Assembly (NCBI RefSeq): GCF_905171765.1
Contig: NC_053392.1
Span: 31,302,192 to 31,366,191 of the forward strand
From: Bufo bufo
Taxonomy: Eukaryota; Chordata; Amphibia; Anura; Bufonidae
DNA: 64,000 nucleotides
Direction of reading: 5' to 3'
The first letter of the stretch is position 1; each line of letters opens with the position of its first letter. Positions 1-11,065 of the stretch are shown here, piece by piece. The notes below the pieces were generated by a model. That model was given only the letters and a program-made list of their open reading frames with translations. It made no database searches and was not told where the DNA came from. The position numbers were made by a program, and so were the translations under genes.

Positions 1-274
1 CGAGTGAGGAGGGTGCAGATACAGAGGATGAGGAGGGTGTAAAATCGGAAGCCTGAGTGAGTCAATCAACCAACTGTGGTGCATCCTTTGACATAATCAC
101 ACGCACCTTCTCCAACTTCCCTCTTAGGCTCAGGCCTGGTGCACCTGCCCGACCCCTACCACCCCTGCGGAACGGACTGCATCTTTCTCTGCCTGTAATT
201 TTTAAAAATGACCCTGTGCAAAAGTCCCTAGATAAGAGCAGTATTTGTTGAAGGAGGTGTATCGCAGGCCTCAA
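1..274 (-). pseudogene. hAT transposase N-terminal fragment
   Basis: Read on the minus strand, a frame contains the basic stretch RRGGRGRAGAPG followed by KLEKVRVI and then QLVD, a stop, and LTQASDF with a Ser-rich tail that reaches position 1. This layout, an RG-rich start, then a short helix ending in a D-W-like motif, then Ser-rich, parallels the N-terminus of the transposase at 31664-32905 (RGRGRGG, later QALIDWV). The stop after QLVD is TGA where the related protein has Trp, so a TGG to TGA change is likely. The BED finger and catalytic core would lie left of the window. No start codon was assigned with confidence. Confidence 0.45.
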
Positions 275-572
275 TCAATAATTGGTGGGAGCAGGTATAG
301 CGCACCCCTAAACCAGTATTTTGTGGAAGCAGGTATATAGAACCCCTTAATCAGTGTTTTGTAGAAGCAGGTGTATCACATCCCACAATAAGTATTTAGT
401 GGAATCAGGTATATAGAATCCCTGAATCAATATTTGGTGGAAGCAGGTATATTGCACCCCTAAATCAGTATTTTGTTGAAGCCGGTGTAGAGCAGGCCTC
501 AATCAATATTTGGTGTAAGCCGGATATATCGCACCCCTAAATCTGTTCTTCATGGAAGCAAGTATATATAAC
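250..572. repeat. Degenerate subterminal tandem repeat of the outer hAT
   Basis: Units of roughly 60 bp with the shared core GCAGGTATAT, CACCCCTAAATCAGTATTT and GTGGAAGC recur from about 250 to 572 and again, after the nested insertion, at 2298-2440. The array sits between the transposase start and the 5' terminal block. No coding potential was seen. Confidence 0.65.
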
Positions 573-2289
573 TAGTGATGGATGAACATCTGCCGGGGCG
601 GTTCGATTAAATGTTCGCGAACCGCAAGTTCGTGGCGGGTCCCATTCATTTTAATGGGAGGCGAACCTGAAAAACCTTTTAGCTCATATATGCAGCCAAG
701 AAAAAATTACTAGAAGTGCACAAATAGTCTCACAACATGGACAGTGACATACCAGATGTATTATTCGAATTTGCAATCTCGATTCATAATTTTATTTCAA
801 TGCGAAATATTGGCAATATAATTTTCGCGTACGCGCAAATACACTATACAGTACCCAAATGCACTATAAAGAAAGTATATTGGTAGATAACACCCCGCTT
901 CAATCTGTTTTTTTGAGGGACAACTGGTATATCACACCAGTAGAAATTATTTGTTCCAATAACGCTTGTCCCTCTATATACCTGCAGTATCGCAGCAGAA
1001 CCGCACACAACTGCCGCACAATACAAATGCACTATAATATACTTTCTAACATGGAAAGTATATTATAACATTGTACAAGGAAGGCAATTCATTAGAATAT
1101 ACATGAAGATAAAATGTTACGTAACCTTTAATAATTTTACTATGAGGGTCCATTCACACGTCCGTAAGTGTTTTGCGGATCCGCAAAACACGGACACCAG
1201 CAATGTGCATTCCGCAATTTGTGGACCACACATCGCAGGCACTATAATAGAAAATGCCTAATCTTGTCTTGCGGACAAGAATAGGACATGTTCTATTTTT
1301 TTTGCAGAAACGGAAGCACAGATGCGGAAGTGCGGATCCGCAAATGCAGACAGCACATTCTGGCCCCATTGAAAATTAATGGGTCCGCACCCGTTCTGCA
1401 AAATTGCGGAACGGATGCGGACCCATTTTGCGGACGTGTGAATGGAAAAGATATCCCTCAAAATGAAAATAAATGAAATTATTAAAGTTAATCAAAAAGC
1501 ATAGATGTGGTGTAGGCAATAACAAGTGCTCGGCGGCACCAAATCAGGTGCTCGGCGGCACCAAATCAGAAACCATATGTCCTACCACAATCCGGGGGGT
1601 TCCAGTGCACATCGATGAATCCAGGAGGAAAAGCAAAAAAACATCTATCCCTGGGCTAGGTGATGATGTGGTATTGAAGGACAGGGTGGGCAAAGAACTG
1701 TCCCTGATATTGCTCTACAGGGGGGTGCTATTCTGGCCCTGATAGCCTAACCACAGACCACCGCCCTGATAAGAGCGACCCCGTCTGGAACCTTACCCTA
1801 TATAAAAATGGCCCTAGTAAGCCCCTAAGCCCCTGACTTCCAGGTGATCACGATATAGATCTATGTGTTTTTGACTCATTATAAAAGTATATTATAAGTA
1901 TATTACACCCCTCTGTGTATCACACCTATCAATAGCACACCTATACTAGTGCTTAAAATGACTTTTGTTGCCCTATTAGCTAGCGTTTGGTGTCCTTAAT
2001 AGTCTGTCCCTGCTCCACACAGCAACCTCTCCCTACACTGGCAAAACACTGAATGTAAAATGGCGGCCAGATCAGGTCTATTTATAAGGTAGGGGGTATG
2101 TCCATGTGCGGAAACGTCTCAATTGGCTGTCCTGTCCCACCTGATGGATGTGTCATGGGTCAAAGTTCTTCACAATGTAAAAGAATATGGCGGGCGCGAA
2201 TTTCTCCATATGTTCGCATGTTCGGCAAATCGCGAACATGCAAAGTTCGCCACGAAGCGACCGCCGGGCGAACCGCAAGGCCATCTCTA
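573..2289. mobile_element. Non-autonomous hAT element with perfect 8-bp TSD
   Basis: The flanks carry an exact duplication TATATAAC at 565-572 and 2290-2297. The left end starts TAGTGATGGATGAAC and the right end finishes GGCCATCTCTA, so the tips are inverted (TAGWGATGG). The 1717 bp between them hold no transposase. They contain subterminal inverted GTTCGC/GCGAAC stretches, a CCCATT/AATGGG palindrome (641-658), the AAAATGGCGGCC block (2057-2068), and a nested MITE. It looks like an internally deleted relative of the element it sits in. Confidence 0.85.
1149..1446. mobile_element. Palindromic MITE nested in the hAT element
   Basis: The ends are inverted: TCCATTCACACGTCCG at 1149-1164 and CGGACGTGTGAATGGA at 1431-1446. 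Several internal GCGGATCCGCAAA palindromes extend the symmetry, and a CCCATT/AATGGG palindrome lies at 1364-1384. There is no ORF of note. The target duplication could not be fixed because the immediate flanks are AT-rich and diverged. A short non-autonomous DNA transposon is the simplest reading. Confidence 0.75.
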
Positions 2290-3238
2290 TATATAACCCC
2301 TTAATCAGTATTTTGTAATAGCAGGTATATTGCACCCATAAATACGTATTTAGTGGAATTAGTTATATAGAATCCCTGAATCAATATTTGGTGGAATCAG
2401 GTATATCGCACCTCTAATTCAGTATTTTTTTTAAACGCTTGTCCCTCTATATACCTGCGGTATCGCAGCAGAACCGCACACAACTGCTGCAAAATACAAA
2501 TGCACTATAATATACTTTCTATGTTAGAAAGTATATTATAGGTATAGAACACCCCTCAATCAGTTTTTAGGGGGGCAACAGGTGTATCATACCAGTTGCA
2601 ATTAGTTATCCCAATAACGTTTGTCCCTCTATATACCTGCGGTATTGCAGCAGAACCGCACGCAACTGCTGCACAATACAAATGCACTATAATATACTTT
2701 CTGTGTTAGAAAGTATATTATAAGTATATCGCACCCCTCTGTGTATCACACCTATCGATAGCACACCTATACCAGTCCATAAAAGGACTTTTGTGGCCCT
2801 ATTAGCTAGAGTTTGGTGTCCCTGCTCCACACAGCAACCCCTCCCTACACTGGTAAAACACTGAATGTAAAATGGCGGCCATATCTGGTTAATTTTATAG
2901 GGTGAGGGTGTGTCCATGTGCTGAAACATCTCAATTGACTGTCCTGTCCCACCTGATGGAGGTGTCATGGGTCAAAGTTCGGCACAATGAAAAAAAATAT
3001 GTCACGTGTGAAAATCGCCATATGTTCGCATGTTCGGCGAATCGCGAAAGCGCAAAGTTTGCAGCAAAATGACCGTCAGGCGAACCGCAGGGCCATCTCT
3101 ATATATCAACATAAAACCTTGATTTTTCATATAATTAGAGAACAGCAATGACTGTAGCACAGAGAAAGATTCTAACTACATTTTCTGAAGGTTACAACAG
3201 TCACCATTCAGTAGGAAGTGTGCAGGCTCTTGCTTTGA

Positions 3239-3774
3239 ATGACTTCAGCACATCTGCGGCCACAGGACATCACTAGTCTCTCACACTGCTCTGGTGGGAT
3301 TTTGGTCCACTCTTCTTCCAGTCTCTTCAACAGTTCTGTGACTGTTGTGGGTTTCTTGACCATAACTTTGTCACCAATAATTTTCCAGAGGCTTCTATTG
3401 GGTTTAGATCAGGACTCTGGGCTGGCCATTTCATTGTTCCAATGTTTTCAGTTTCACGGAATTGCTTTGCCCGTTTTGCTGTGTGACAGGGGGCATTGTC
3501 CTTCATTAAAATTGCTGGCTAATGGAGTGATGAACACAAGGAAGGAACCATGTGTTGTTGAAGAAGATTCTGATACACACTTCCATTCACTCTGCCATGT
3601 TGCTGTATGAGAGGTCCATCTCCTGCTGCAGAAAACATTCCCCAAACCATGACACTTCCTCTTCCACCTTTCACTGACTTCTTTACACACTTTGAGTTCA
3701 GTCTTTCTCCAGTTTGTTGACGAACATAATGTTTCCCATCAGACCCAATCACTAAAATGAACTCCGGACCACTT
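3239..3774 (-). pseudogene. Tc1-like transposase, C-terminal part
   Basis: The minus strand encodes fragments typical of a Tc1 DDE domain: the plus strand shows the reverse complement of the conserved region around GGTTTAGATCAGGACTCTGG (NPIE-type motif region, 3403-3425) and the block CCAAACCATGACACTTCC (VMVWGMFSAAG, about 3640-3660). The frame 3519-3917 keeps SVMVWGMFSAAGDGPL before reading into the nested hAT. Frames are shifted several times. It is interrupted at 3783 by the hAT copy; the remaining N-terminal part is at 5380-5776. Confidence 0.75.
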
Positions 3775-3782
3775 CTTCTCTG

Positions 3783-5371
3783 TAGAGATGGCCTTGCGGT
3801 TCGCCCGGCGGTCGTTTCGCGGCGAACTTTGCTCGTTTGCGATTCTCCAAAAATGCAAACATATGGCGATGTCCGCCCGCTCCATATTCTTTTACATTGT
3901 GAAGAACTTTGACCCATGTCACATCCATCAGGTGGAACAGGACAGCCAATTAAGATGTTTCAGCACATGGACATACCCCCTGCCTTATAAATAAACGCGA
4001 TCTGGCTGTCATTTTACATTCAGTCTTTTGCCAGTGTAGGAAGAGGTTGCTGTGTGGAGCAGGGGCAGACTGTTAGGGACACCAAACGCTAGCTTATAGG
4101 GCCACAAAAGTCCTATTAAGGACTGGTATAGGTGTGCTATCGATAGGTGTGACTTACTGAGGGTTGTAATACACTTATAATATACTTTCTAACATAGAAA
4201 TTATATTATAGTGCATTTGTATTGTGCAGCAGTTGTGTGCGGTTCTGCTGCGATACTGCAGCCACACAGAGTGCCAAACGCTATTGGAACAAATAATTTC
4301 TACTGGTGTGATTTACCAATTGCCCCCAAAAAACAGTGATTGAAGCAGGGGTGTTATATACCAATAATATACTTTCTATACAATGCATTTGGGTAGTGCA
4401 ACATTTGTTTGCGGTTTTGCTGCGTTACCTCAGCTACACAGAGTGCCAAATGCTATTGGAACAAATAATTTCTACTGGTGTGATATACCAGTTCCCCCCC
4501 CCCCCCCAAAAAGTGATCCAATTTTATATTTTTATTTCTTTTAAACATATGTATTTGACCTCTATTTCTTCTGGACTACAGTAAAATTGATATCCCTTGA
4601 CCCTCCTAATAGACCTCCAGCCACATACTTGCTTGATCTATTCTGCACGCTGAATGCATAATTTTTGGGGCCTGTAGTACACTGGCCTGCTCTAAAATTG
4701 ATATCCAATGACCGTGTAATCTACCTCCAGCCACATACTTACTTGTTCTTTTCTGTACGCTGAATGCATGATTGTTGTAGCCTCGGAGGAATTCAATACC
4801 AGTGACGAGCACATGTTATTGAATTTCAACTATTATCATTATGTTTTTTTTAAGAGGGGGGATTTTGTTAGCCATGTTTTTAATCCAATTTTATATTTTT
4901 AGTTCTTTTAAACATATGTATTTGACATGTATTTGTACTGGCCTACAGTAGATATTGTATGCAGAGACCGCCTAATGTACCTCCAGCCACATAATCACTT
5001 GATCTTTTCTGTCCAGTGAATGCCTAATGTTTGGGGCCTGTACTCCAGTGGCCTACAGAAACATTTTTATCCATTAACAGCATAATGTACCTCGATTTGT
5101 AAGACCCATACTCCCGTAGCCTAAAATAACATTTTTCTAGGCTCCAAAAGGGCATATTTTTTGTGGGAATTTTTGTCATTGAATTTTTGTCATTTTTGTC
5201 ATTGATCCTTCTCTAGTATGTCACTGTCCATGTTGTGGGACTATTTATGCACTTCTAGTAAGTATTTGGTGGCTGAAAATAGGACCTGAAGGTTTTTCTG
5301 GTTCGCCTGCTATTAAAGTGAATTGGGGCCCGCCGCGAACTTGCGGTTCACGAATATTTGATCCATCACTA
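3783..5371 (-). mobile_element. Non-autonomous hAT, third copy of the 573-2289 family
   Basis: It begins TAGAGATGGCCTTGCGG at 3783 and ends GAACTTGCGG...GATCCATCACTA at 5371, the exact reverse of the ends of the 573-2289 element. The flanking octamers CTTCTCTG (3775-3782) and CTCCTTTG (5372-5379) match at six of eight positions, as expected for an old TSD. The ATGGCGGC block is present but decayed (4004-4015). The 4580-5230 part holds three or four diverged repeats of about 130-150 bp with the core CCTCCAGCCACATA. No transposase was seen. Confidence 0.8.
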
Positions 5372-5379
5372 CTCCTTTG

Positions 5380-5782
5380 TCCACACAACATGCTCCTCAG
5401 CAAAGGTGAGTCTAGCCTTTTGATTCTTTCTGCTAATGAGAGGTTTGGTCACTGCAGAGTGGGCTTTCTATTCAAATGCTCTTAAACGTCGAGACACTGT
5501 ATGAAGAGACAGAGCCTTACCCTGTTCAGTGCTGAACTGGTGAGCAATTCCAGCTGCAGTGTTGAAACGATTACCCAGGAAGATTCTCCGTATTATCCTG
5601 TTCTCTCTTTCATTTGTCTTTCGAGGGCGACCAGTCTTCTTGAGGGACTTGAATAAGTTTGTGATGTTGTAAAGATGCAATATTCTAGAAATTACAGACC
5701 TGGAACGACTAACTTCTCTTGCTACGGCTGATAGGGTCCCCCCTTTGGCCTTCATCTGGACAACCTGCTCCCGGAGTGTCAT
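5380..5782 (-). pseudogene. Tc1-like transposase, N-terminal helix-turn-helix part
   Basis: The frame at 5468-5782 reads VQMKAKGGTLSAVAREVSRS, then SVISRILHLY, then a GRPRK AT-hook-like motif and a second helix-turn-helix ending KALSLHTVSRRLR. This is the paired-type DNA-binding region of Tc1 transposases. The first residues as printed (MTLREQ) are partly contributed by the Gypsy LTR junction at 5777; the genuine 5' leader continues at 17138-17317, beyond the Gypsy insertion. The fragment ends towards the hAT insertion at 5371. Confidence 0.8.
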
Positions 5783-6341
5783 GCCCTGCTCTGTGGGTGT
5801 TCTGAGGAGATCTGTCAGAATTGCTGCACGTGACTTGATCTGACAGTTTGTTTTGTTGTGGGTTTGAGCAGAATCCCACCTCCTCCCGGGTGTTGTTCTT
5901 TAGGTAATTGGTGAGGCTATGTATTCATCTCCTTCCGTATAGCCTTTGCGGGTTATAGTTCTGTCTTGTGTGAGCTCTGGAAGTTTGGTGGATCGTCTGC
6001 TCTAACACATCTCAAGATAAGTCCTTTCCCCTTTTTCCTTCTGTGTCTGATTTGACTAGGCCTCTAGGTTGACGCTAGCTCCTTCAGTTGTAGAAGGAGA
6101 TGGGTGTCTCTTTCCCTCTTCCCTACAGCTGAGGGTTTGGTTCAGTGTTTTATAGTCCTAGGTAAGTGGGCATATGCATATCTACCATCCAGATATGCAC
6201 ATGGGCATAGCAGCTTAGGGAAAGTGTTTTAGGAATTGCTAGGAGGTAACCCCTTTGTTCCCTAGCATTTGGGGCCTAGTCAGTTGTTTTTGTTTGCTTT
6301 TCCTTGTTCTGTTTCCTTCCCTTATCTTACCTACCGTGACA
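5777..6341 (+). repeat. 5' LTR of Gypsy 1
   Basis: Runs from TGTCATGCCCTGC to CTACCGTGACA (TG...CA ends with the short inverted TGTCA/TGACA). It aligns along its whole length with 16048-17132 apart from the 16182-16701 insertion. The internal region begins ATTATAACCCGCC, where a primer binding site is expected; the cognate tRNA was not identified. Confidence 0.9.
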
Positions 6342-6384
6342 TTATAACCCGCCCTACCGTAATTTTTCCCTTGCTGTTTGCAAA

Positions 6385-7237
6385 ATGGCAACTATTGATG
6401 CTTTGGTTGATCGCATGCAGGGATTGTCTTTGGAGGTAGCTGACCTCCGCAATTCGGTTGCACGGTGACAGAGAACTTTGGCGTCTGGGGACGCCGCCTA
6501 AGGTCGCTCTCTCTGATAGGTTTTCTGGGGGAAATGATAACTTTCTTCGGTTCAGGGAGTCCTGAAAATTTTATTTTTGTCTGCGTCCGATTTCATCTGG
6601 AGACGAAAATCAAAGAGTAGGGATTATTATTTCTCTGCTAAAAGGTGACGCTCAGTCTTGGGCTTTTTCTCTGCCAACCGGTTCACAGTTCCTCCAGTCG
6701 GTGGATGCATTTTTTGGAGCCCTGGGCATGATTTATGATGACCCAGACCGGGTCTCTATGGCTGAATCTAAGTTGCGCAGCTTGTGGCAGGGAGAACGTA
6801 CTGCTGAGTTGTATTGTGCTGAATTTAGAAGATGGGCGACTAACTCGGAGTGGAATGATCCTGTACTCTGTAGTCAGTTCTGTCCAGGGCTATCTGAGAG
6901 ATTGAAAGATGCCCTTGCATTTCATGAAACTCCTGATTCTTTGGAGGCGGCCATGTCTTTGTCCGTACGGATTGCTAGATGTCTTAGGGAGAGGTGCAAG
7001 GTTCCCCTCAGGCAGGGGGTGCTGTCTGGTGGGGAATCAGTCCCTTCTGACCCTCGGGGTACTATGACACTTGATTCAGGGACTGGAGAGGAGCCTATGC
7101 AATTGGATCAGGTTACTTCTTGCTCTGGTAATAGGAATTTTAGGAAGCTAAATAGACTGTGTTACTTCTGTGGTAAGGAAGGTCCTTTCGTTAATGTGTG
7201 CCCCTTTATTAAACCTCAAAGTGGTAATGAAAAATAA
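6385..7237 (+). pseudogene. Gypsy 1 gag, broken
   Basis: A gag-like start at 6385 encodes the motif LVDRMQGLSLEVADLR, shared with the gag of the nested Gypsy 2 (13297 downwards). A frame break follows; the frame 6701-7237 continues with AFFGALGMIYDDPDRV and a C-terminal zinc knuckle. The knuckle reads CYFCGKEGPFVNVC: the His of the CX2CX4HX4C pattern is Pro here, while Gypsy 2 keeps GHLANVC. Loss of that ligand would prevent normal zinc binding. Additional stops lie between 6460 and 6700. Confidence 0.85.
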
Positions 7238-7349
7238 ATATGGGATTCCTTCAAAGGAAAAAAAAGCTCCCTTACTCTTGGTAGTGTGAATGGGTAGTCA
7301 GAGCAGGCATATTCGTATCCTACCTGCAGTACCCGATTCCTCCTGCCTG

Positions 7350-8409
7350 CCATGGTGGTGTTAGACTCTGGAGTTAAAGGTATTTGTCAACAGTGGTGCA
7401 GGGGTTAATCTTATTGATTTTCAATTTCTTCAGCATCATGGTTTTAAAACTAGCGCATTAAGCAAAGAGATACCAGTGTTTGCTATAGATTCCGCACCCC
7501 TCTCGCAAAGATGTCTAACTCATATTGTTCAGGATATTCATTTGAGGGTGGGTGATTCTCATGTTGTGTTCATTTCTTGTTTTGTTATGAAAGGTTTGCC
7601 TGCTCCAATGGTTCTGGGTTTACCATGGTTGATAAAACATAACCCTACCATTGACTGGAAAACAAGACAAATCATTAATTGGAGTGAATTTTGTGTGAGC
7701 AACTGTCTTAGTGCCTCTATTTCGGGAGTGTCCACTAAGGTGTTGCCTCAGTTTCTTTCCGATTTTTCGGATGTATTCTCAGAGGGTGGAGCTCAGGAGT
7801 TGCCCCCTCACCGAGAGTATGATTGTCCGGTCAATTTTATCCCCAGAGCAAAATTGCCAAAATCTCGGTTATATAATCTTTCTCAACCAGAAAGAATAGC
7901 TATGTGGGAGTATATTGCCGAGAGTTTGGCAAAAGGACATATTAGACCATCTAAGTCTCCTATGGCTCCTGGCTTCTTTTTCGTAAAGAAGAAGGATGGA
8001 TCCTTTAGACCGTGCCTAGATTTCTGGGAACTGACTCTCATTACTGTTTATGATCCTTATCCCCTTCCCTTTATTTTGATCTATTTGATCAGATTGTTGG
8101 TGACAAGGTGTTCTCTAAGTTGGATTTAAGAGGAGCTTATAATCTGATCAGAATCAGGGAAGGAGATGAATAGAAAATGGCCTTCAATACCCCCGAGGGT
8201 CACTTCGAGAACCTAGTCATGCCCTTTGGTTTAACTAATGCTCCTGCAGTCTTTCAGTGCTTTATCAATGACATTTTTCATCATTTGGTGGGAGGTTCGT
8301 TGCTATTTACCTCAATGACATACTAATTTACTCACCCGATATGAAGACTCATCAGGATCATTTGAGACAAGTGCTATTGATCCTTCGGGAGAATAAATTG
8401 TATGCTAAG
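7350..8409 (+). pseudogene. Gypsy 1 protease and start of reverse transcriptase, broken
   Basis: The frame 7476-8129 covers the end of the aspartic protease (VLGLPWLIKHNPTIDW) and the palm entry of RT ([17 protein letters not shown]). A stop and frameshift near 8129-8175 separate it from the next RT block ([16 protein letters not shown], about 8205-8260) and the degraded YLDD region (near 8305). At 8409 the RT is cut by the insertion of Gypsy 2; it resumes at 14957 with LEKCVFAVQE. The two flanks meet exactly once the 5-bp duplication CTAAG is counted once. Confidence 0.85.
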
Positions 8410-9075
8410 TGTCACGGCTGTATGTGAGCAACAAGAGCATGCACAGTAAATAGAGCTACTGACCGGACCCAAACTAGGGAGGATAAAGGGTGACCCCTGT
8501 CAGACCCTCAAAGCTCTCCCTATGCTGCTAAGCACATGCCCGGATCCAAATGGTGGAACGAGGCATGCCCGCGTACCTAAGACTGATGACCACTGTAACC
8601 CCTACAATAGTGGAAGGGGCACGGCCACCGGTGCCCTGCTCAGTATATGGACGGAACCAGGGTCGCCTCGGGTCCAGTCAGAAAACAAACAGAAACACTA
8701 CAATGTCTGCACACTTAACTGAAGGAGCTGCGGCAGCAGTGAAGACAGATCCAAAGACAGCTGGCAATATCCGGAGTACTTGCTGCAGCAGAACACAGGT
8801 CCAGTGAAATGATAGCACACAAGTGAAGATACTCAAGCAAGAGCTACAACTCAAATGAGAAATATAATCTGCACCCTACAAAGGAGGAGGGGTGATTTAA
8901 AGGCAGAGAAATCAAACACAGGAGGAACAGCTGGGAGGAAGGAAACAGAAAGTAAAGACCTCATCACAGGGGCGGAGAAACAGAGCAGAGAGAACTCCTC
9001 CAAGCTCTAGTACTGACATCATCACAGCGGTGGAGAAACAGAGCTGTGAGAACATCTCAAAGCTCTGGTAGTGAC
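8410..9075 (-). repeat. 3' LTR of Gypsy 2
   Basis: 666 bp, TGTCACGGCTG...TAGTGACA, with palindromic TGTCAC/GTGACA tips. It matches 13329-13867 plus 14814-14951. The pol reading frame of the element continues through the polypurine tract into this LTR and stops at 8912. Confidence 0.95.
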
Positions 9076-11038
9076 AGTACCCCCCCCCCCCCCCTCTACG
9101 GGTGGACTCCGGACACCCAGGACTCACCTTCTCAGGATGAGCCCTATGAAATGCCCTGATGAGGCGAGTGGCTTTAATGTCCGACACCGGAACCCACATC
9201 CTCTCCTCAGGACCATAACCCTTCCAATGAACGAGGTACTGAAGAGAACCGCGGACAATGCGAGAGTCCACAATTCTGGAAACCTCAAACTCCAGATTGC
9301 CATAAACCAAAATCGGAGGAGGAGGCAAAGAGGAGGGTACCGTCGGCTGGACATATGGTTTTAAGAGAGATCTGTGAAATACATTATGTATCTTCCATAC
9401 CCGTGGAAGATCAAGACGGAAGGCAACAGGATTGACGACTGACAAGATTTTATAAGGCCCAATAAACTTGGGACCCAACTTCCAGGAGGGAACCTTCAGT
9501 TTATTATTTCTTGTAGACAACCACACCAGATCACCCACATTCAGGTCCGGACCAGGCACACGTCTCTTATCAGCCACACGCTTATACTTCTCACTCATCT
9601 TTCTAAGATTACTCTGAATCTTTTGCCAAATGGTAGACAAAGACGAGGAGAATCTCTCCTCCTCAGGTAAACCAGAAAGAGCCCTTCCCGAGAATGTCCC
9701 AAACTGCGGATGGAACCCATATGCACCAAAGAATGGTGACTTATCAGAAGATTCCTGACGACGGTTGTTCAGAGCAAACTCAGCAAAAGGGAGAAATGAA
9801 CACCAATCCTCCTGGTTCTCTGCCACAAAACAGCGCAAATATGTTTCCAGATTCTGATTGAGGCGCTCAGTCTGACCATTCGACTGCGGGTGAAAAGCAG
9901 AAGAGAAGGACAGCCGAACCCCCAGGCGAGAACAAAAAGCCTTCCAGAATCTGGACACAAACTGCGTGCCTCTATCGGAAACAATATCAGAGGGAATGCC
10001 ATGCAATTTAACAATATGGTCGACAAAAGCTTGCGCCAACGTTTTAGCATTGGGTAAACCAGGGAAAGGTACAAAATTAGCCATCTTGCTAAAACGGTCC
10101 ACCACCACCAGGATCACCGACTTCCCTGAGGAACGAGGAAGATCCGTAATAAAGTCCATGGACAGGTGTGTCCAAGGACGGGAAGGTATGGGTAACGGGA
10201 GAAGGGAACCTGAAGGCCGTGAACGAGGGACCTTAGCGCGAGCGCACGTCTCACAAGCAGCCACAAAACCCTCCACCGACTTACGAAGAGCCGGCCACCA
10301 AAATCTCCGAGCAATGAGATCTACCGTGGCTCTACTCCCGGGGTGACCAGCAAGAACAGTATCATGATGCTCCTTGAAGAGTTTGTGACGTAGCTCAGGA
10401 GGCACAAACAACTTCCCAGAAGGACAACGGGAAGGTGCCTCAGTCTGGGCAGCCAGGACCTCGGCCTCCAAATCAGAATACAGAGCAGAAACAACTACCC
10501 CCTCCGCCAAAATGGGACCCGGGTCCTCGGAGTTTCCTCCTCCCGGAAAACAGCGAGAGAGAGCATCAGCCTTCACATTTTTGATCCCAGGGCGGAATGT
10601 AACGACAAAATTGAATCTGGAGAAGAACAGAGACCATCTGGCCTGTCTCGGATTCATACGCCTGGCCGACTCCAAGTATGCCAGATTCTTACGGTCGGTA
10701 AAAACGGTGATAGGGTGCCTGGCCACCTCCAACCAATGGCGCCATTCCTCGAAAGCCAATTTGATGGCCAACAACTCCCTATCTCCTACATCATAGTTTT
10801 TCTCTGCCGGGGAGAGTTTTTTAGAGAAAAAGGCACAGGGTCGCCATTTGGCAGGAGAAGGGCCCTGGGACAAAACCGCACCCACACCCACCTCGGAAGC
10901 ATCCACCTCAACAATAAAAGGTAAGGAAACATCGGGATGCACCAAGACGGGAGCAGACGCAAAACTCTCTTTAATCTTAGAAAAAGCTGCAAGCGCCTCC
11001 TCCGACCAAGAGGAAAAATCCGCCCCCTTTTTTGTCAT
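8912..11038 (-). CDS. Gypsy 2 pol, RNase H to integrase and chromodomain
   Basis: A 708-residue open frame. Residues about 20-160 are RNase H (VEVDASEVGVGAVL, then YDVGDRELLAIKLAFEEW and FTDRKNLAYL). An integrase zinc region follows (HHDTVLAGHPG then CETCARAK), and the integrase core with its Asp in MDFITDLP, the second Asp in VSDRGTQF and the Glu in NGQTERLNQ. A chromodomain (YLVHWKGYGPEERMWVP) lies near residue 610. The ORF then reads through the G-rich polypurine tract as poly-Gly and about 55 residues of LTR. It acts in element replication: RNA degradation, integration, and target choice through the chromodomain. Upstream it is separated by a TGA (11066-11068) from the RT portion, in the same frame, so this is the surviving part of a broken pol. 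Confidence 0.9.
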   Translation of the reverse strand: MTKKGADFSSWSEEALAAFSKIKESFASAPVLVHPDVSLPFIVEVDASEVGVGAVLSQGPSPAKWRPCAFFSKKLSPAEKNYDVGDRELLAIKLAFEEWRHWLEVARHPITVFTDRKNLAYLESARRMNPRQARWSLFFSRFNFVVTFRPGIKNVKADALSRCFPGGGNSEDPGPILAEGVVVSALYSDLEAEVLAAQTEAPSRCPSGKLFVPPELRHKLFKEHHDTVLAGHPGSRATVDLIARRFWWPALRKSVEGFVAACETCARAKVPRSRPSGSLLPLPIPSRPWTHLSMDFITDLPRSSGKSVILVVVDRFSKMANFVPFPGLPNAKTLAQAFVDHIVKLHGIPSDIVSDRGTQFVSRFWKAFCSRLGVRLSFSSAFHPQSNGQTERLNQNLETYLRCFVAENQEDWCSFLPFAEFALNNRRQESSDKSPFFGAYGFHPQFGTFSGRALSGLPEEERFSSSLSTIWQKIQSNLRKMSEKYKRVADKRRVPGPDLNVGDLVWLSTRNNKLKVPSWKLGPKFIGPYKILSVVNPVAFRLDLPRVWKIHNVFHRSLLKPYVQPTVPSSLPPPPILVYGNLEFEVSRIVDSRIVRGSLQYLVHWKGYGPEERMWVPVSDIKATRLIRAFHRAHPEKVSPGCPESTRRGGGGGYCHYQSFEMFSQLCFSTAVMMSVLELGGVLSALFLRPCDEVFTFCFLPPSCSSCV

Positions 11039-11065
11039 GTCAGTGAGGGGTTTGACAACAGAGGA

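Larger units (their letters stand above)
1..3101 (-). mobile_element. hAT transposon, 5' half (outer copy, runs off left edge)
   Basis: The right end is the terminal sequence GGCCATCTCTA at 3091-3101, the same end found at 2279-2289 and, inverted, at 3783. Towards the left come a promoter-like block with AAAATGGCGGCC (2869-2880), period repeats, and then a decayed transposase N-terminus on the minus strand at the window edge. A shorter relative (573-2289) is inserted in it. The order (TIR, ATGGCGGC block, repeats, RG-rich N-terminus) matches that of the better preserved hAT at 26769-36329. Only the 5' half is visible, so the family assignment rests on the ends and layout. Confidence 0.6.

Noticed and set aside
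6..56. Acidic C-terminal tail (EEGADTEDEEG) of a plus-strand gene entering from the left
   Set aside because: The minus strand gives a better explanation, a hAT transposase N-terminus with Ser-rich region, consistent with the orientation of the element.
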